Shown here one piece after another: positions 27,464 to 35,799 of a stretch of 64,000 nucleotides of DNA. The position numbers and the translations under genes were made by a program. Source of the DNA: Bacteroidales bacterium 52_46 (GTDB taxonomy: Bacteria; Bacteroidota; Bacteroidia; Bacteroidales; Muribaculaceae); the NCBI GenBank assembly GCA_001915385.1, contig MNQK01000006.1, positions 1 through 64,000 of the forward strand, written 5' to 3'. The notes under the pieces were generated by a model. The model saw nothing but the letters and a program-made list of their open reading frames with translations, was not told where the DNA came from and did not search any database. Within the stretch, counting starts at the first letter, position 1, and each line of letters begins with the position of its first letter.

Positions 27464-27985
27464 ATGATAATAAACCAACGCGACGACAGGCATGCGCAGG
27501 TGATTGACGCCGCACGCCGCATGCTCACAGCCATACGTACCGCACCCAAAGCCAAAGGCAATGACCTCATCGAGGGCGCCATTGTCGAGGGCGCCGACCT
27601 GCAGCGCCTTTCCGACGCCATGCTCGAACTTTATGCCGAGACATCCCGCCCCGTCTATCAGCGCGACGCCGCCAACATACTTCAGGGCGACGCCGTAGTG
27701 CTTGTAGGCATCCGGCCGCAGCCCATGGGACTTAACTGCTCGCATTGCGGTTTCCCCACATGCGCCGACAAACCTGCCGCCATACCCTGCGCCTTCAATT
27801 CCATCGACGTGGGCATCGCCGCAGGTTCCGCCTGCTCAGTGGCTGCCGACTGCCGTGTCGACACCCGCACACTCTTCTCTGCCGGAATGGGAGCAATGCG
27901 CCTCGGCCTCCTCCCGGGCTGCCGCCTTGTGCTCGCCATAGCGGTAAGCGCCACATCAAAAAATCCATTCTTCGACCGCAAGTAA
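27464..27985 (+). CDS. DUF2148 ferredoxin-like-domain protein
   Basis: 173 residues, cytosolic. A Cys cluster CSHCGFPTCADK near residue 92 plus further Cys at PCAF, SACSV and ADCR match the DUF2148 (UPF-type) family, whose members are thought to bind an iron-sulfur cluster; the activity is unknown. The C-terminal GAMRLGLLPGCRLVLAIAVSATSKNPFFDRK is characteristic. Followed nine bases on by the IMPACT-family gene, so the two are probably cotranscribed. Copy B of the palindrome lies just upstream. Confidence 0.8.
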   Translation: MIINQRDDRHAQVIDAARRMLTAIRTAPKAKGNDLIEGAIVEGADLQRLSDAMLELYAETSRPVYQRDAANILQGDAVVLVGIRPQPMGLNCSHCGFPTCADKPAAIPCAFNSIDVGIAAGSACSVAADCRVDTRTLFSAGMGAMRLGLLPGCRLVLAIAVSATSKNPFFDRK

Positions 27986-27994
27986 TCACCCCGC

Positions 27995-28588
27995 ATGGCC
28001 GATACCTACCTGACATTAGCGCGACCCTCCGAGGCGATATTCCGCGAGAAAATGAGCAAATTTCTCGCATTCGCCCATCCCGCCTCGACTGTAGAGGAGG
28101 CAAAAGCCGTGATTGCACAATACCAGAAAAAATATTTCGACGCACGCCACGTATGCTGGGCCTACATGCTCGGCTTCGAACGCACCGATTTCCAGAGCAA
28201 CGACAACGGCGAACCCTCGGGCACAGCCGGCAAACCGATTCTCGGACAAATCAACTCATTCGGCCTGACCGATACAGTCATAGTGGTGGTGCGATACTTC
28301 GGAGGCATAAAACTCGGCACCTCCGGCCTTATCGCCGCCTACCGCGAAGCCGCACGCCTTTCGCTCGAAGAGGCTGAGATAGTGGAGCGAAAGGTAATGA
28401 AACAGATAGAATTCACATTCCCCTACCTGTCGATGAACGACGTGATGCGCCTTGTCAAGCAATCCAACCTCGAAATCCTCTCCCAGCAATTCGACAACGC
28501 CTGCGCCATGACCCTCGCCGTCCGCGCCGACGACTACGACACCCTAACCTCCCGCCTCCGCGACATCGACGGCGTCAGCCTCCTTTGA
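27995..28588 (+). CDS. YigZ/IMPACT family protein
   Basis: 197 residues. The IMPACT domain is clear: FLAFAHPASTVEEAKAVIAQ, FQSNDNGEPSGTAGKPIL and VIVVVRYFGGIKLGTSGLIAAYREAA. The last 70 residues form the small DUF1949 domain. Related to the yeast Gcn2 regulator Yih1; the bacterial role is unsettled. Normal length for the family. It follows the DUF2148 gene closely. Confidence 0.88.
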   Translation: MADTYLTLARPSEAIFREKMSKFLAFAHPASTVEEAKAVIAQYQKKYFDARHVCWAYMLGFERTDFQSNDNGEPSGTAGKPILGQINSFGLTDTVIVVVRYFGGIKLGTSGLIAAYREAARLSLEEAEIVERKVMKQIEFTFPYLSMNDVMRLVKQSNLEILSQQFDNACAMTLAVRADDYDTLTSRLRDIDGVSLL

Positions 28589-28669
28589 ACCGCAAGTCAT
28601 TTTTTATTAACCATCTATAGCTGCACCTCGGTTCAGCCGCTATATAAACACTAATTTAACAAACTGTAT

Positions 28670-29095
28670 ATGAAAAAGATATTTATAATGGGCGCACTTG
28701 CTACTTTGGCATCAGGCAGTGCCGGCGCTACGGTATTGTTTCCGTTTTTCGGCGACCTCGCTCCCGAGAGTGATGTAAAAGTTAGGCTTGTCGACGATAA
28801 TAAGTTCGAACAGATCGTGTATAAAGGCGACTCGGGATGGGGAGGACTGGCCGCCTGCGAAAGTTTCATGGACGATGTCGTGCCTGAAGACGTCACCAAG
28901 CATGGCGACGGTAAAAACATCGTGGTGTATACTTCCCCGTTTCGCGAAAAGGAAGTCGACACGATAAAGGATGACAATAAGATAAGTGCTGTCTACATCG
29001 TCGACCGCGGTGACCGCGTGGAGATATACTATTCCGAAAGCAACGACATCCAGCAAAGGGAATGGGAATCTGACATCTCTGCCGGCAACCTTTGA
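28670..29095 (+). CDS. Small exported protein, unknown
   Basis: 141 residues with a signal-like start (MKKIFIMGALATLASGSAGA). The mature part is acidic (VKVRLVDDNKFEQIVYKGDSG, DDVVPEDVTKHGDGKNIVVY) and probably a small beta protein. No family recognised. It ends at the bidirectional palindrome at 29108-29203 that separates it from the oppositely oriented cydB. Confidence 0.6.
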   Translation: MKKIFIMGALATLASGSAGATVLFPFFGDLAPESDVKVRLVDDNKFEQIVYKGDSGWGGLAACESFMDDVVPEDVTKHGDGKNIVVYTSPFREKEVDTIKDDNKISAVYIVDRGDRVEIYYSESNDIQQREWESDISAGNL

Positions 29096-29107
29096 TTTAC
29101 AATTTAT

Positions 29108-29203
29108 AAATATATATTCCGCGGTTAAAAACCGCGGCCACTATCATGCTGATTACCAGCTTACAATTAGTAGCCGCGGTTTTTAACCGCGGAATATATA
29201 TTT
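29108..29203. repeat. Dispersed nested palindrome, copy C
   Basis: AAATATATATTCCGCGG, then TTAAAAACCGCGGCCACTAT, and the mirrored arm ending CCGCGGAATATATATTT at 29203. The two arms are almost exact complements. It lies between convergent genes and could act as a two-way terminator. Confidence 0.85.
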
Positions 29204-29224
29204 AGGAATTAACTTATACGTCCG

Positions 29225-30358
29225 CTAATACGCGTCGTGTTCGTGCTCGAGTTCTGTCGGAGTCAACGGGGGCTTCGACAGTTTGCGCCATACCACGAAG
29301 ATGTAGCCTATCACTATCGGCGAGAGCACCGATACCCACGTCATAACCTTGAGCGTGAAGTAGGACGACGAGCTGTTGCGTATCGTCAGCGAACTTTGCG
29401 GGTCGCTGACCGAGGGGAGATACGCAGTATCGTTGTATCCTACGAGACAAAGCAGCGCGAGAATAGCTAATACAGTGCCGGCGCCCGTCCACCAGATACC
29501 GCGGTTGTACACTCGTCGCACGGCGGTCTTACCAAGCCCGTAAAGCACCATCACCACTCCGGCGAGGAATATGAAGCCGAACCACCAGAGCGTCATTAGA
29601 TTATCGGCATATTTATATGGAACCACGCTGATTTTGCCGTCGGCGTCATATCCATAGCCTTTTGAGGTAAATATCACAGCCACGAGCGCAAGAAACAGCA
29701 CCACGAATACCGCTCCGTTGACAAGTGCCGACTTACGCTGGCGTGCCCTGAACTGCGTGCCCTCCTCGATATTGTTAAGGAAATAGAACGCGGCATTCAT
29801 GCGGGCAAGAAACAGCACGGTAAAGCCAACCAGCAGATTGCGCCAGTCAAATATAGCCTCCAGTCCGTGCGACGGATTCCACACCGAAATCACGGGACTC
29901 TCCCCGTCAAGGATATTGCCTTTCGATATGGTGAAATCGGCTCCGAATATCATCATGCCGACAGCAACACCGAGGAGTATGCACCCGACGCAGCCGTTGA
30001 AAAACAGAAACGCGTCATATACTCCCGTGCCGAACAGATTGCCCGGCTTGCGGCGGAACTCGTAGCTGACCGCCTGCAGTATGAAACTGAGCAATATCAG
30101 CATCCACAGCCAGTATGCACCGCCGAAACATGTGGAATAGAACAGCGGGAACGAGGCGAAGAATGCCCCGCCGAACACTACCAGCGTTGTATACGTAAGC
30201 TCCCATTTGCGGCCGAGAGAATTGACCTTCAGATTTCGTGCCATGCTCGACTGCGAGCAGAACAACAGTGTCTGACCTCCCTGTACGAACAGCAGGAACA
30301 CCAACAGCGCCCCGAGGAGTGAAATCAGAAACCACCAGTATGATTGAAGTGCTTCCAT
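29225..30358 (-). CDS. cydB: Cytochrome bd ubiquinol oxidase subunit II
   Basis: 377 residues, about nine membrane helices, with the subunit II pattern: YWWFLISLLGALLVFLLFVQGGQ near the start and helices with conserved Asp/Trp. It pairs with CydA to reduce oxygen to water using quinol, giving respiration at nanomolar oxygen in gut anaerobes. It starts 37 bases after cydA. Within the DUF4492-cydA-cydB operon. Confidence 0.93.
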   Translation of the reverse strand: MEALQSYWWFLISLLGALLVFLLFVQGGQTLLFCSQSSMARNLKVNSLGRKWELTYTTLVVFGGAFFASFPLFYSTCFGGAYWLWMLILLSFILQAVSYEFRRKPGNLFGTGVYDAFLFFNGCVGCILLGVAVGMMIFGADFTISKGNILDGESPVISVWNPSHGLEAIFDWRNLLVGFTVLFLARMNAAFYFLNNIEEGTQFRARQRKSALVNGAVFVVLFLALVAVIFTSKGYGYDADGKISVVPYKYADNLMTLWWFGFIFLAGVVMVLYGLGKTAVRRVYNRGIWWTGAGTVLAILALLCLVGYNDTAYLPSVSDPQSSLTIRNSSSSYFTLKVMTWVSVLSPIVIGYIFVVWRKLSKPPLTPTELEHEHDAY

Positions 30359-30395
30359 TATGTCAGAAGTTTTTAAGTATTTAATTTAAAGAGGG

Positions 30396-31973
30396 TTATT
30401 TCTCGGGACCGTTGAGCAGGTCGGTAACGGCCTTGCGGCGGATATGGCGCACCATAATGCTTATCTCGGCCACAAGCAACGCGGTGAATATCACCACGAA
30501 CATCCAGAACGTTGTCTGCACCGAACCTGCCGAAATCGACGACACGGCGGCATTGACGGGCAGCAACCCCTCGATTGTCCACGGCTGACGCCCCACTTCG
30601 GCGAGCACCCAGCCGGCCTCGCTGCATATCCACACCACGGGTATTGTAAGCAGTCCGAGCGCGCAGAACCATTTGTTGTCGAGCAGATTGACCTTCCGCC
30701 GCCACGAAGCCCAAGCCACAACGAGGAAGAACAGCAGCAGGTAACCTCCCGCCATCACCATCACACGGAACGAGTAGAACGACACTGCCACCGGCGGCAC
30801 GGCATCCTCAGGCTCACTCAGATAGCCGTAGCCGAAATATTTGAAATTGGCGTCGATTACTCTCTGCGCGGCCTGCATGGCGGCGGTGTCACCCTTTTCG
30901 AGCGCCGTTCCGTAATCGCGTAGCGCCTGCTGAGCCGTGCGCCCCATTTCGATGCGTCGCGCGTATGATACATCTTTATATACGGTGTCTCCCTTTGCAT
31001 TGACGGCATATCCGCGTATTAGGTCGTCAATACCGGGAACGAAGGCATTGAGGTCGTGCTTGGCGAGCAGAGACAATCCCTTCGGTATGCTTATCTCGGC
31101 ATGGATAGCTTTCTGGTCGTCAAGAGGCTGCTTTTTTGCATTAATGATACCGAACGCCACGAGGCTCTGTCCTTCCGAACCCGAATAGAGGCCTTCCATG
31201 GCGGCAAGTTTCATAGGCTGGTATTTCGATACCTGCACGGCCGAGCCGTCGCCTGTCCACATCGTCAGCACGATACCTGCCAGACCTACCGCGCCGGCCA
31301 CTTTTATCGACTTCAGGGCGAAATCGCGGTTGCGCTTTTTGAGCAGCAGCCAGCAGCTCACGCCGACTACGAACACCGCGCCGAGCACCCAGCCGCTGAG
31401 CACCGTATGGAAGAACTTGTTGACAGCTACCGGCGAGAGCACCACATCCTTGAAACTTACCATGACATTGCGCATCTGCTCCGGATCGAATTCCATGCCT
31501 GCCGGATACTGCATCCACGCGTTGGCCACGAGTATCCACAGCGCCGACAGAACCACTCCGATAGCGGTAAGCCACGTGGCCGCCAGATGGAAACCGGGGC
31601 TTACCCTCTTCCACCCGAAGAACATCACGGCTATGAATGTCGACTCGAGGAAAAACGCCACAATACCCTCGATGGCAAGCGGAGCGCCGAATATATCGCC
31701 CACAAACCATGAATAGTTCGACCAGTTTGTGCCGAACTCAAACTCCAGTATCAGTCCCGTGGCTACGCCGCACGCGAAATTGATGCCGAACAGTGTCATC
31801 CAGAATTTTGTGATACGCCGCCACTTCTCATTTCGTGTACGGTACCAGGCCGTCTCCATTATGCCGATAATCAGCGACAAGCCTATCGTCAGCGGCACAA
31901 ACAGCCAGTGGACAATAGCGGTCAGTGCAAATTGCCATCTTGACCAATCCACTACGTTAATAAGTTCATCCAT
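30396..31973 (-). CDS. cydA: Cytochrome bd ubiquinol oxidase subunit I
   Basis: 525 residues, the usual size. The axial heme ligand His near residue 22 is in the first helix (FALTAIVHWLFVPLTIGLSL). GTNWSNYSWFVGDIFGAPLAIEG and PWTIEGLLPVNAAVS are characteristic. A Q-loop of moderate length (about residues 255-370) contains the quinol-binding region. It carries the three hemes. Second gene of the operon, 44 bases after the DUF4492 gene. Confidence 0.95.
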   Translation of the reverse strand: MDELINVVDWSRWQFALTAIVHWLFVPLTIGLSLIIGIMETAWYRTRNEKWRRITKFWMTLFGINFACGVATGLILEFEFGTNWSNYSWFVGDIFGAPLAIEGIVAFFLESTFIAVMFFGWKRVSPGFHLAATWLTAIGVVLSALWILVANAWMQYPAGMEFDPEQMRNVMVSFKDVVLSPVAVNKFFHTVLSGWVLGAVFVVGVSCWLLLKKRNRDFALKSIKVAGAVGLAGIVLTMWTGDGSAVQVSKYQPMKLAAMEGLYSGSEGQSLVAFGIINAKKQPLDDQKAIHAEISIPKGLSLLAKHDLNAFVPGIDDLIRGYAVNAKGDTVYKDVSYARRIEMGRTAQQALRDYGTALEKGDTAAMQAAQRVIDANFKYFGYGYLSEPEDAVPPVAVSFYSFRVMVMAGGYLLLFFLVVAWASWRRKVNLLDNKWFCALGLLTIPVVWICSEAGWVLAEVGRQPWTIEGLLPVNAAVSSISAGSVQTTFWMFVVIFTALLVAEISIMVRHIRRKAVTDLLNGPEK

Positions 31974-32017
31974 GGTAATTTATTGTTTATTGATTTTTAT
32001 AAATGAATCATAAGAGG

Positions 32018-32251
32018 TCATGGCCGGCCAATCGGCTCGGTAAGCGCACTCCGCACTGCCTCGGCACGGGCTTCGTCAGTATCGTACCTGCTTGTGAGCA
32101 TATCGGGGAAGAAAAACAGTTTCAGCACTCCGAATATCACAATCAGCTTTATGATTATGATAGCCCACAGCTTCCTGCCTATTGTCATCGACCGGAATCC
32201 GTCGGCATAAAATCGAACTATGCGGCCCGGCAAATTCATTATCCCACTCAT
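32018..32251 (-). CDS. DUF4492 small membrane protein of the cyd operon
   Basis: 77 residues with one helix (LWAIIIIKLIVIFGVLKLFFF) preceded by FYADGFRSMTIGRKLW. This is the DUF4492 pattern, usually found next to cydA in Bacteroidetes. It may help assemble or stabilise the oxidase, like other short subunits of bd oxidases; that is an inference. Met1 is given, Met5 is possible. A minus-strand minus-7 candidate (TATTTTTG, complement of 32278-32285) lies about 27 bases upstream. Confidence 0.8.
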   Translation of the reverse strand: MSGIMNLPGRIVRFYADGFRSMTIGRKLWAIIIIKLIVIFGVLKLFFFPDMLTSRYDTDEARAEAVRSALTEPIGRP

Positions 32252-32381
32252 ATCTTTTCTTTCATAACTGCAAATTGCAAAAATATATTAAATATAACAA
32301 ACTTTTGCGCCAAAATATTACACCATGCTCAAAAAAAATCACAAGCCGACGCGGCTGCAGGCTGATTTTTCAACCTTACAG

Positions 32382-32412
32382 TTTGCCGTATCGTGAAATC
32401 TCACTACCTTTG
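32382..32412 (+). promoter_or_regulatory. Promoter of the DUF4494-yggS operon
   Basis: TTTG at 32382-32385, 19-base spacer, TACCTTTG at 32405-32412, 31 bases before the ATG at 32443. It fixes the start at that ATG and not at the longer upstream frame. Confidence 0.8.
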
Positions 32413-32442
32413 TCAAGCAAAAATTTTAAAAGAAATACACCT

Positions 32443-32892
32443 ATGGCAAACTGGTTTGAATGTAAGGTAGCTTACCGCAAAATAATGGAAAACGGCATCG
32501 AGAAAAAAGTCAACGACACCTTCCTTGTCGACGCACTGACTTTCACCGAAGCCGAGTCACGCATCATCGAGGAGATAACCCCGTTCATCTCCGGCGAATT
32601 TTCGGTTTCGGCCGTGAAACGCACGAAAATCGCCGAAATTTTCTGGGACGACTCCGCCGACAAATGGTATCTCGCAAAGGTAGCGTTCATCACCATCGAC
32701 GAGAAAACCGCGCAGGAGAAGAAATCCAACTCGCTTATCCTTGTCGCAGCCAGCGACTTCAAAGGCGCTCTCGAGCACTTCATCGACGAAATGAAATCGA
32801 CTATGGCCGACTACGAGATTGTATCAATCACCGAGACTCCGATACTCGACGTCTACAAAGTGAAACTCGGCGACTCAAAACCCAAAGAATAA
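32443..32892 (+). CDS. DUF4494 family protein
   Basis: 149 residues beginning MANWFECKVAYRKIMENG. It consists of two similar halves: WFECKVAYRKIMENGIEKKVNDTFLVDALTF and WYLAKVAFITIDEKTAQEKKSNSLILVAASDF. This is the DUF4494 pattern of Bacteroidales, perhaps two related alpha/beta units. Function unknown. The open frame extends upstream to 32182, but the promoter at 32382-32412 lies inside that extension, so it is not used. It is seven bases ahead of the yggS gene and probably cotranscribed. Confidence 0.8.
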   Translation: MANWFECKVAYRKIMENGIEKKVNDTFLVDALTFTEAESRIIEEITPFISGEFSVSAVKRTKIAEIFWDDSADKWYLAKVAFITIDEKTAQEKKSNSLILVAASDFKGALEHFIDEMKSTMADYEIVSITETPILDVYKVKLGDSKPKE

Positions 32893-32899
32893 GCCCGAC

Positions 32900-33574
32900 A
32901 TGTATACCCGTGTGGCAAAACAACTCGACGAGGTCCGGCGCTCCATACCTGAAAGCGTCGGCCTCGTCGCTGTTTCGAAATTCCACCCCGTCGAAGCGCT
33001 CCGGGTAGCCTACGATGCCGGCCAGCGCCGCTTCGGCGAGAGCCGTGTGCAGGAACTCCTTGCCAAGCAGCCGCAGATGCCCGCCGACGTGGAGTGGCAC
33101 TTCATCGGCCATCTGCAGACCAACAAGGTGCGCCAGCTCATAGGCAAAGTCGCGCTCATCGAAAGCGTCGACACCGAGCGCCTGCTCGACCTCATCGATA
33201 AGGAATCCTTACGCGCCGGCGTCATTACACGCGTATTGCTCCAGCTCCATGTGGCCCGGGAGGAAACGAAATTCGGATTCTCAGTCGACGAACTCTACGA
33301 CTATTTCACCGCACGCCGCTTCGAATCGCTCAAGGCCACCCACATCTGCGGCCTCATGGGCATGGCTTCCAATACCGACGACACCGACCGCATAGCCGCC
33401 GACTTCGCTGCCATAGCCGCATGCTACGACAGGATACGCAGCGACGCTTCGCTCGGCCTCCGCGGATTCGACACCCTCAGCATGGGCATGAGCGACGACC
33501 GCGACATAGCCATAGCGCAAGGCTCCAACCTCGTGCGCGTGGGTACCGCCATATTCGGCGCCCGCGAATACTGA
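32900..33574 (+). CDS. Pyridoxal-phosphate homeostasis protein, YggS family
   Basis: 224 residues, one TIM-barrel domain. Lys27 in VAVSKFHP holds pyridoxal phosphate; SVDTERLLD and HICGLMGMAS are in the expected places; LSMGMSDDRDIAIAQGSNLVRVGTAIFG is the family's C-terminal signature. It buffers free PLP and affects amino-acid pools. Slightly short (usual 225-235). Second gene of a two-gene operon. Confidence 0.92.
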   Translation: MYTRVAKQLDEVRRSIPESVGLVAVSKFHPVEALRVAYDAGQRRFGESRVQELLAKQPQMPADVEWHFIGHLQTNKVRQLIGKVALIESVDTERLLDLIDKESLRAGVITRVLLQLHVAREETKFGFSVDELYDYFTARRFESLKATHICGLMGMASNTDDTDRIAADFAAIAACYDRIRSDASLGLRGFDTLSMGMSDDRDIAIAQGSNLVRVGTAIFGAREY

Positions 33575-33738
33575 CCCCGGCCGTTCAGGGCGACACCGCC
33601 GCCACATCCCCACCCTCTCCCGGACATGTCCGACCCGTCTGACAAGTCCGACCCGTCCGACCGACCCTCTCCCCGCCCCTTTCAGCATTTTTTACCAAAA
33701 ATGATACAAATTTTTCAATAATTCACATTAAAAAATTT

Positions 33739-33746
33739 TATCTTTG
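33739..33746 (+). promoter_or_regulatory. Promoter minus-7 element of the MFS gene
   Basis: TATCTTTG, about 120 bases before the ATG at 33865. Upstream sequence is T- and A-rich with no sharp minus-33 TTTG. The region 33575-33738 also contains an imperfect 18-base-period repeat (GTCCGACCCGTC at 33628 and 33646). Confidence 0.55.
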
Positions 33747-33864
33747 CATTGGATATATAAATCCGCAATGGAAATCAACCGGAACACTCTTAAATCTCAC
33801 GTACCGACCGATTACCTTAAAAGGAATTTTCTATAATAACTAATCCATAAAACTAATTTCACTA

Positions 33865-35451
33865 ATGTCATCAAACACAGCTACAGGCAAACGCAATCTC
33901 GTGCCCATTATCACGATGATGTTCCTCTTTGCCATGATTTCGTTTGTTACCAACATGGCAGCGCCGTTCGGTAACATCTGGGGCAACCAGTACCCCTGGG
34001 CCGGCATGCTCGGCAACCTTATGAACTTCGCCGCTTACCTCTTCATGGGTATACCCGCCGGCAAGATGCTTGCCCGCGTCGGATACAAGAAAACCGCCCT
34101 TCTGGCTCTCGTGCTCGGTTTCGTAGGCCTCGGCGTCCAGTACCTCAGCAGCGTGTTCGGCGCTGACATCGCCGTTTTCTCAACCTCCGTTACTGAAGAA
34201 AACTATCTCGGCGTAACTCAGACCGTCGACATGCCCGTCACCCTCAACCTCTTCGTCTACCTCATCGGCGCATTCATCTGCGGTTTCTGCGTATGTATGC
34301 TCAACACCGTTGTCAACCCGATGCTCAACATCCTCGGCGGCGGCGGCAAGAAAGGCAACCAGCTGCTTCAGACCGGTTCGTCGCTCAACTCGCTCGCCGG
34401 CTCTCTCACCCCGATGCTCGTAGGCGCCCTTATCGGTACCGTCACTTCCGAGACTTCGATGGGCGACGTCGCTCCGCTCCTCTTCATCGGTATGGCCGTG
34501 TTCGCCATCTCTTACCTCATCATCTCACTCGCCCGCATCCCCGAGCCCGCTCTCGAACGCGCCAAAGCCGACGCCGCTGCCGGCAAGGCTCCCCTCAAAT
34601 TCGAGCACTCTCCCTGGAATTTCCGCCACTTCGTGCTCGGTGCCATCGGTATCTTCTTCTATGTAGGTATTGAAATCGGTATCCCCGCCGAACTCAACTT
34701 CTACCTTTCCGACTCAGGTATCGAATCGGGCGCAGGTATCCTCGTCAACGGTGCCGCAATCGGCGGTGCTATCGTGATGGTCTACTGGCTGCTCATGCTC
34801 GTTGGCCGTATCGCCTCGGGCGCAATCTCCGGCAAGATTTCCACCCGCGCACAGCTTCTGACCGTATCGGGCGTAGGCGCCATCCTCATCTTCATCGCCA
34901 TCATGATACCCAAGACAAGCCGTGTCGAAGTGCCCAAATTCATCTACGACCCCGACGCCAAGACCGAATATATCCTGACCAACGTAGGTCTGCCTACTTC
35001 GGCCATCGAAGAGTTCAAGAACAACCCCGCCGGTTTTGAATGGGACGAAAAATACGTTCATCCCGAGTCAAAGAAAGAAATCAACCTCAAGGAAGAACTT
35101 TGGAAACAGGCCAAAGTCAAAGCCGAAGACGCTTCCAAGATGCTTGAGACTCCCACCATACCCCTCAGCGCCATATTCCTTATCATCTGCGGTCTGTGCA
35201 CGTCGCTCATGTGGGGCGGTATCTTCAACCTTGCTGTCGAGGGCCTCGGCAAATACACCGAGCAGGCTTCGGGTATCTTCATGATGCTCGTGGTCGGCGG
35301 CGGTATCATGCCTCTCGTGCAGCACAACCTGCTCGCCCCCTCTCTCGGCTACATGGGCAGCTACTGGCTCGTCATCGCCATGTTGCTCTACCTGTTCTAC
35401 TACGCCTTCATCGGCTGCAAGAACGTCAACAAAAACATTCCAGTCGACTGA
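33865..35451 (+). CDS. MFS sugar transporter, FucP-like, with large soluble insertion
   Basis: 528 residues, about 12 helices. The N-terminal half (MMFLFAMISFVTNMAAPFGN, YLFMGIPAGKMLARVGYKKTALLALVLGF) and LNTVVNPMLNILGGGGKKGNQLLQTGSSLNSLAGSLTP match the FHS/FucP branch of the major facilitator family (sugar:proton symport). It is about 100 residues longer than usual. The extra length is mainly a hydrophilic segment near residues 348-432 (VEVPKFIYDPDAKTEY to KQAKVKAEDASKML) in an outer loop, plus a smaller insert near residue 100. It has its own promoter and terminator. Substrate unknown; transketolase follows but as a separate unit. Confidence 0.85.
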   Translation: MSSNTATGKRNLVPIITMMFLFAMISFVTNMAAPFGNIWGNQYPWAGMLGNLMNFAAYLFMGIPAGKMLARVGYKKTALLALVLGFVGLGVQYLSSVFGADIAVFSTSVTEENYLGVTQTVDMPVTLNLFVYLIGAFICGFCVCMLNTVVNPMLNILGGGGKKGNQLLQTGSSLNSLAGSLTPMLVGALIGTVTSETSMGDVAPLLFIGMAVFAISYLIISLARIPEPALERAKADAAAGKAPLKFEHSPWNFRHFVLGAIGIFFYVGIEIGIPAELNFYLSDSGIESGAGILVNGAAIGGAIVMVYWLLMLVGRIASGAISGKISTRAQLLTVSGVGAILIFIAIMIPKTSRVEVPKFIYDPDAKTEYILTNVGLPTSAIEEFKNNPAGFEWDEKYVHPESKKEINLKEELWKQAKVKAEDASKMLETPTIPLSAIFLIICGLCTSLMWGGIFNLAVEGLGKYTEQASGIFMMLVVGGGIMPLVQHNLLAPSLGYMGSYWLVIAMLLYLFYYAFIGCKNVNKNIPVD

Positions 35452-35475
35452 TTCCGGACATGTCATGACCATATC

Positions 35476-35510
35476 GCGGGGTTGCGGCAATAGTCCGCAA
35501 CCCCGCTTTT
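35476..35510 (+). terminator. Intrinsic terminator of the MFS gene
   Basis: GCGGGGTTGCGG at 35476-35487 and CCGCAACCCCGC at 35495-35506 make a perfect 12-bp stem with a 7-base loop, followed by TTTTATTATTT. The rest of the 348-base gap holds the transketolase promoter. Confidence 0.9.
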
Positions 35511-35727
35511 ATTATTTGAACCCTATACAGCGCTGATAGAAGTGATTTAAGCTTTTTCTTCAAACCGTTTTTTAGACTGTTTTTTAGATTATTTTGTCCG
35601 AATTTGAGGAAGCAATGCGGGCATTGTGACCGAAAATGAGGGCAAAATAAGCAAAAAACAGGCAAAAAACGGGAAGAAAAACCTACTGAGAAAAAGTTTA
35701 AATCACTTCTTTGTTAAAAAATTTACG

Positions 35728-35735
35728 TACATTTG
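35728..35735 (+). promoter_or_regulatory. Promoter minus-7 element of transketolase
   Basis: TACATTTG, 64 bases before the ATG; TTTG at 35710-35713 is the nearest upstream box, with a shorter spacer than usual. Confidence 0.5.
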
Positions 35736-35799
35736 TAATGTGAAACCATTCACATCGTTCACGTATCAAATATTTATATAACATAATACACCATTGACA

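Noticed and set aside
32182..32442. Longer start for the DUF4494 gene
   Set aside because: A consensus promoter at 32382-32412 lies inside the extension, and the extension is antisense to the DUF4492 gene.
33621..33665. Short tandem GTCCGACCCGTC repeats after yggS
   Set aside because: Only two copies with a period of 18; looks like local slippage, not a CRISPR or regulatory array.
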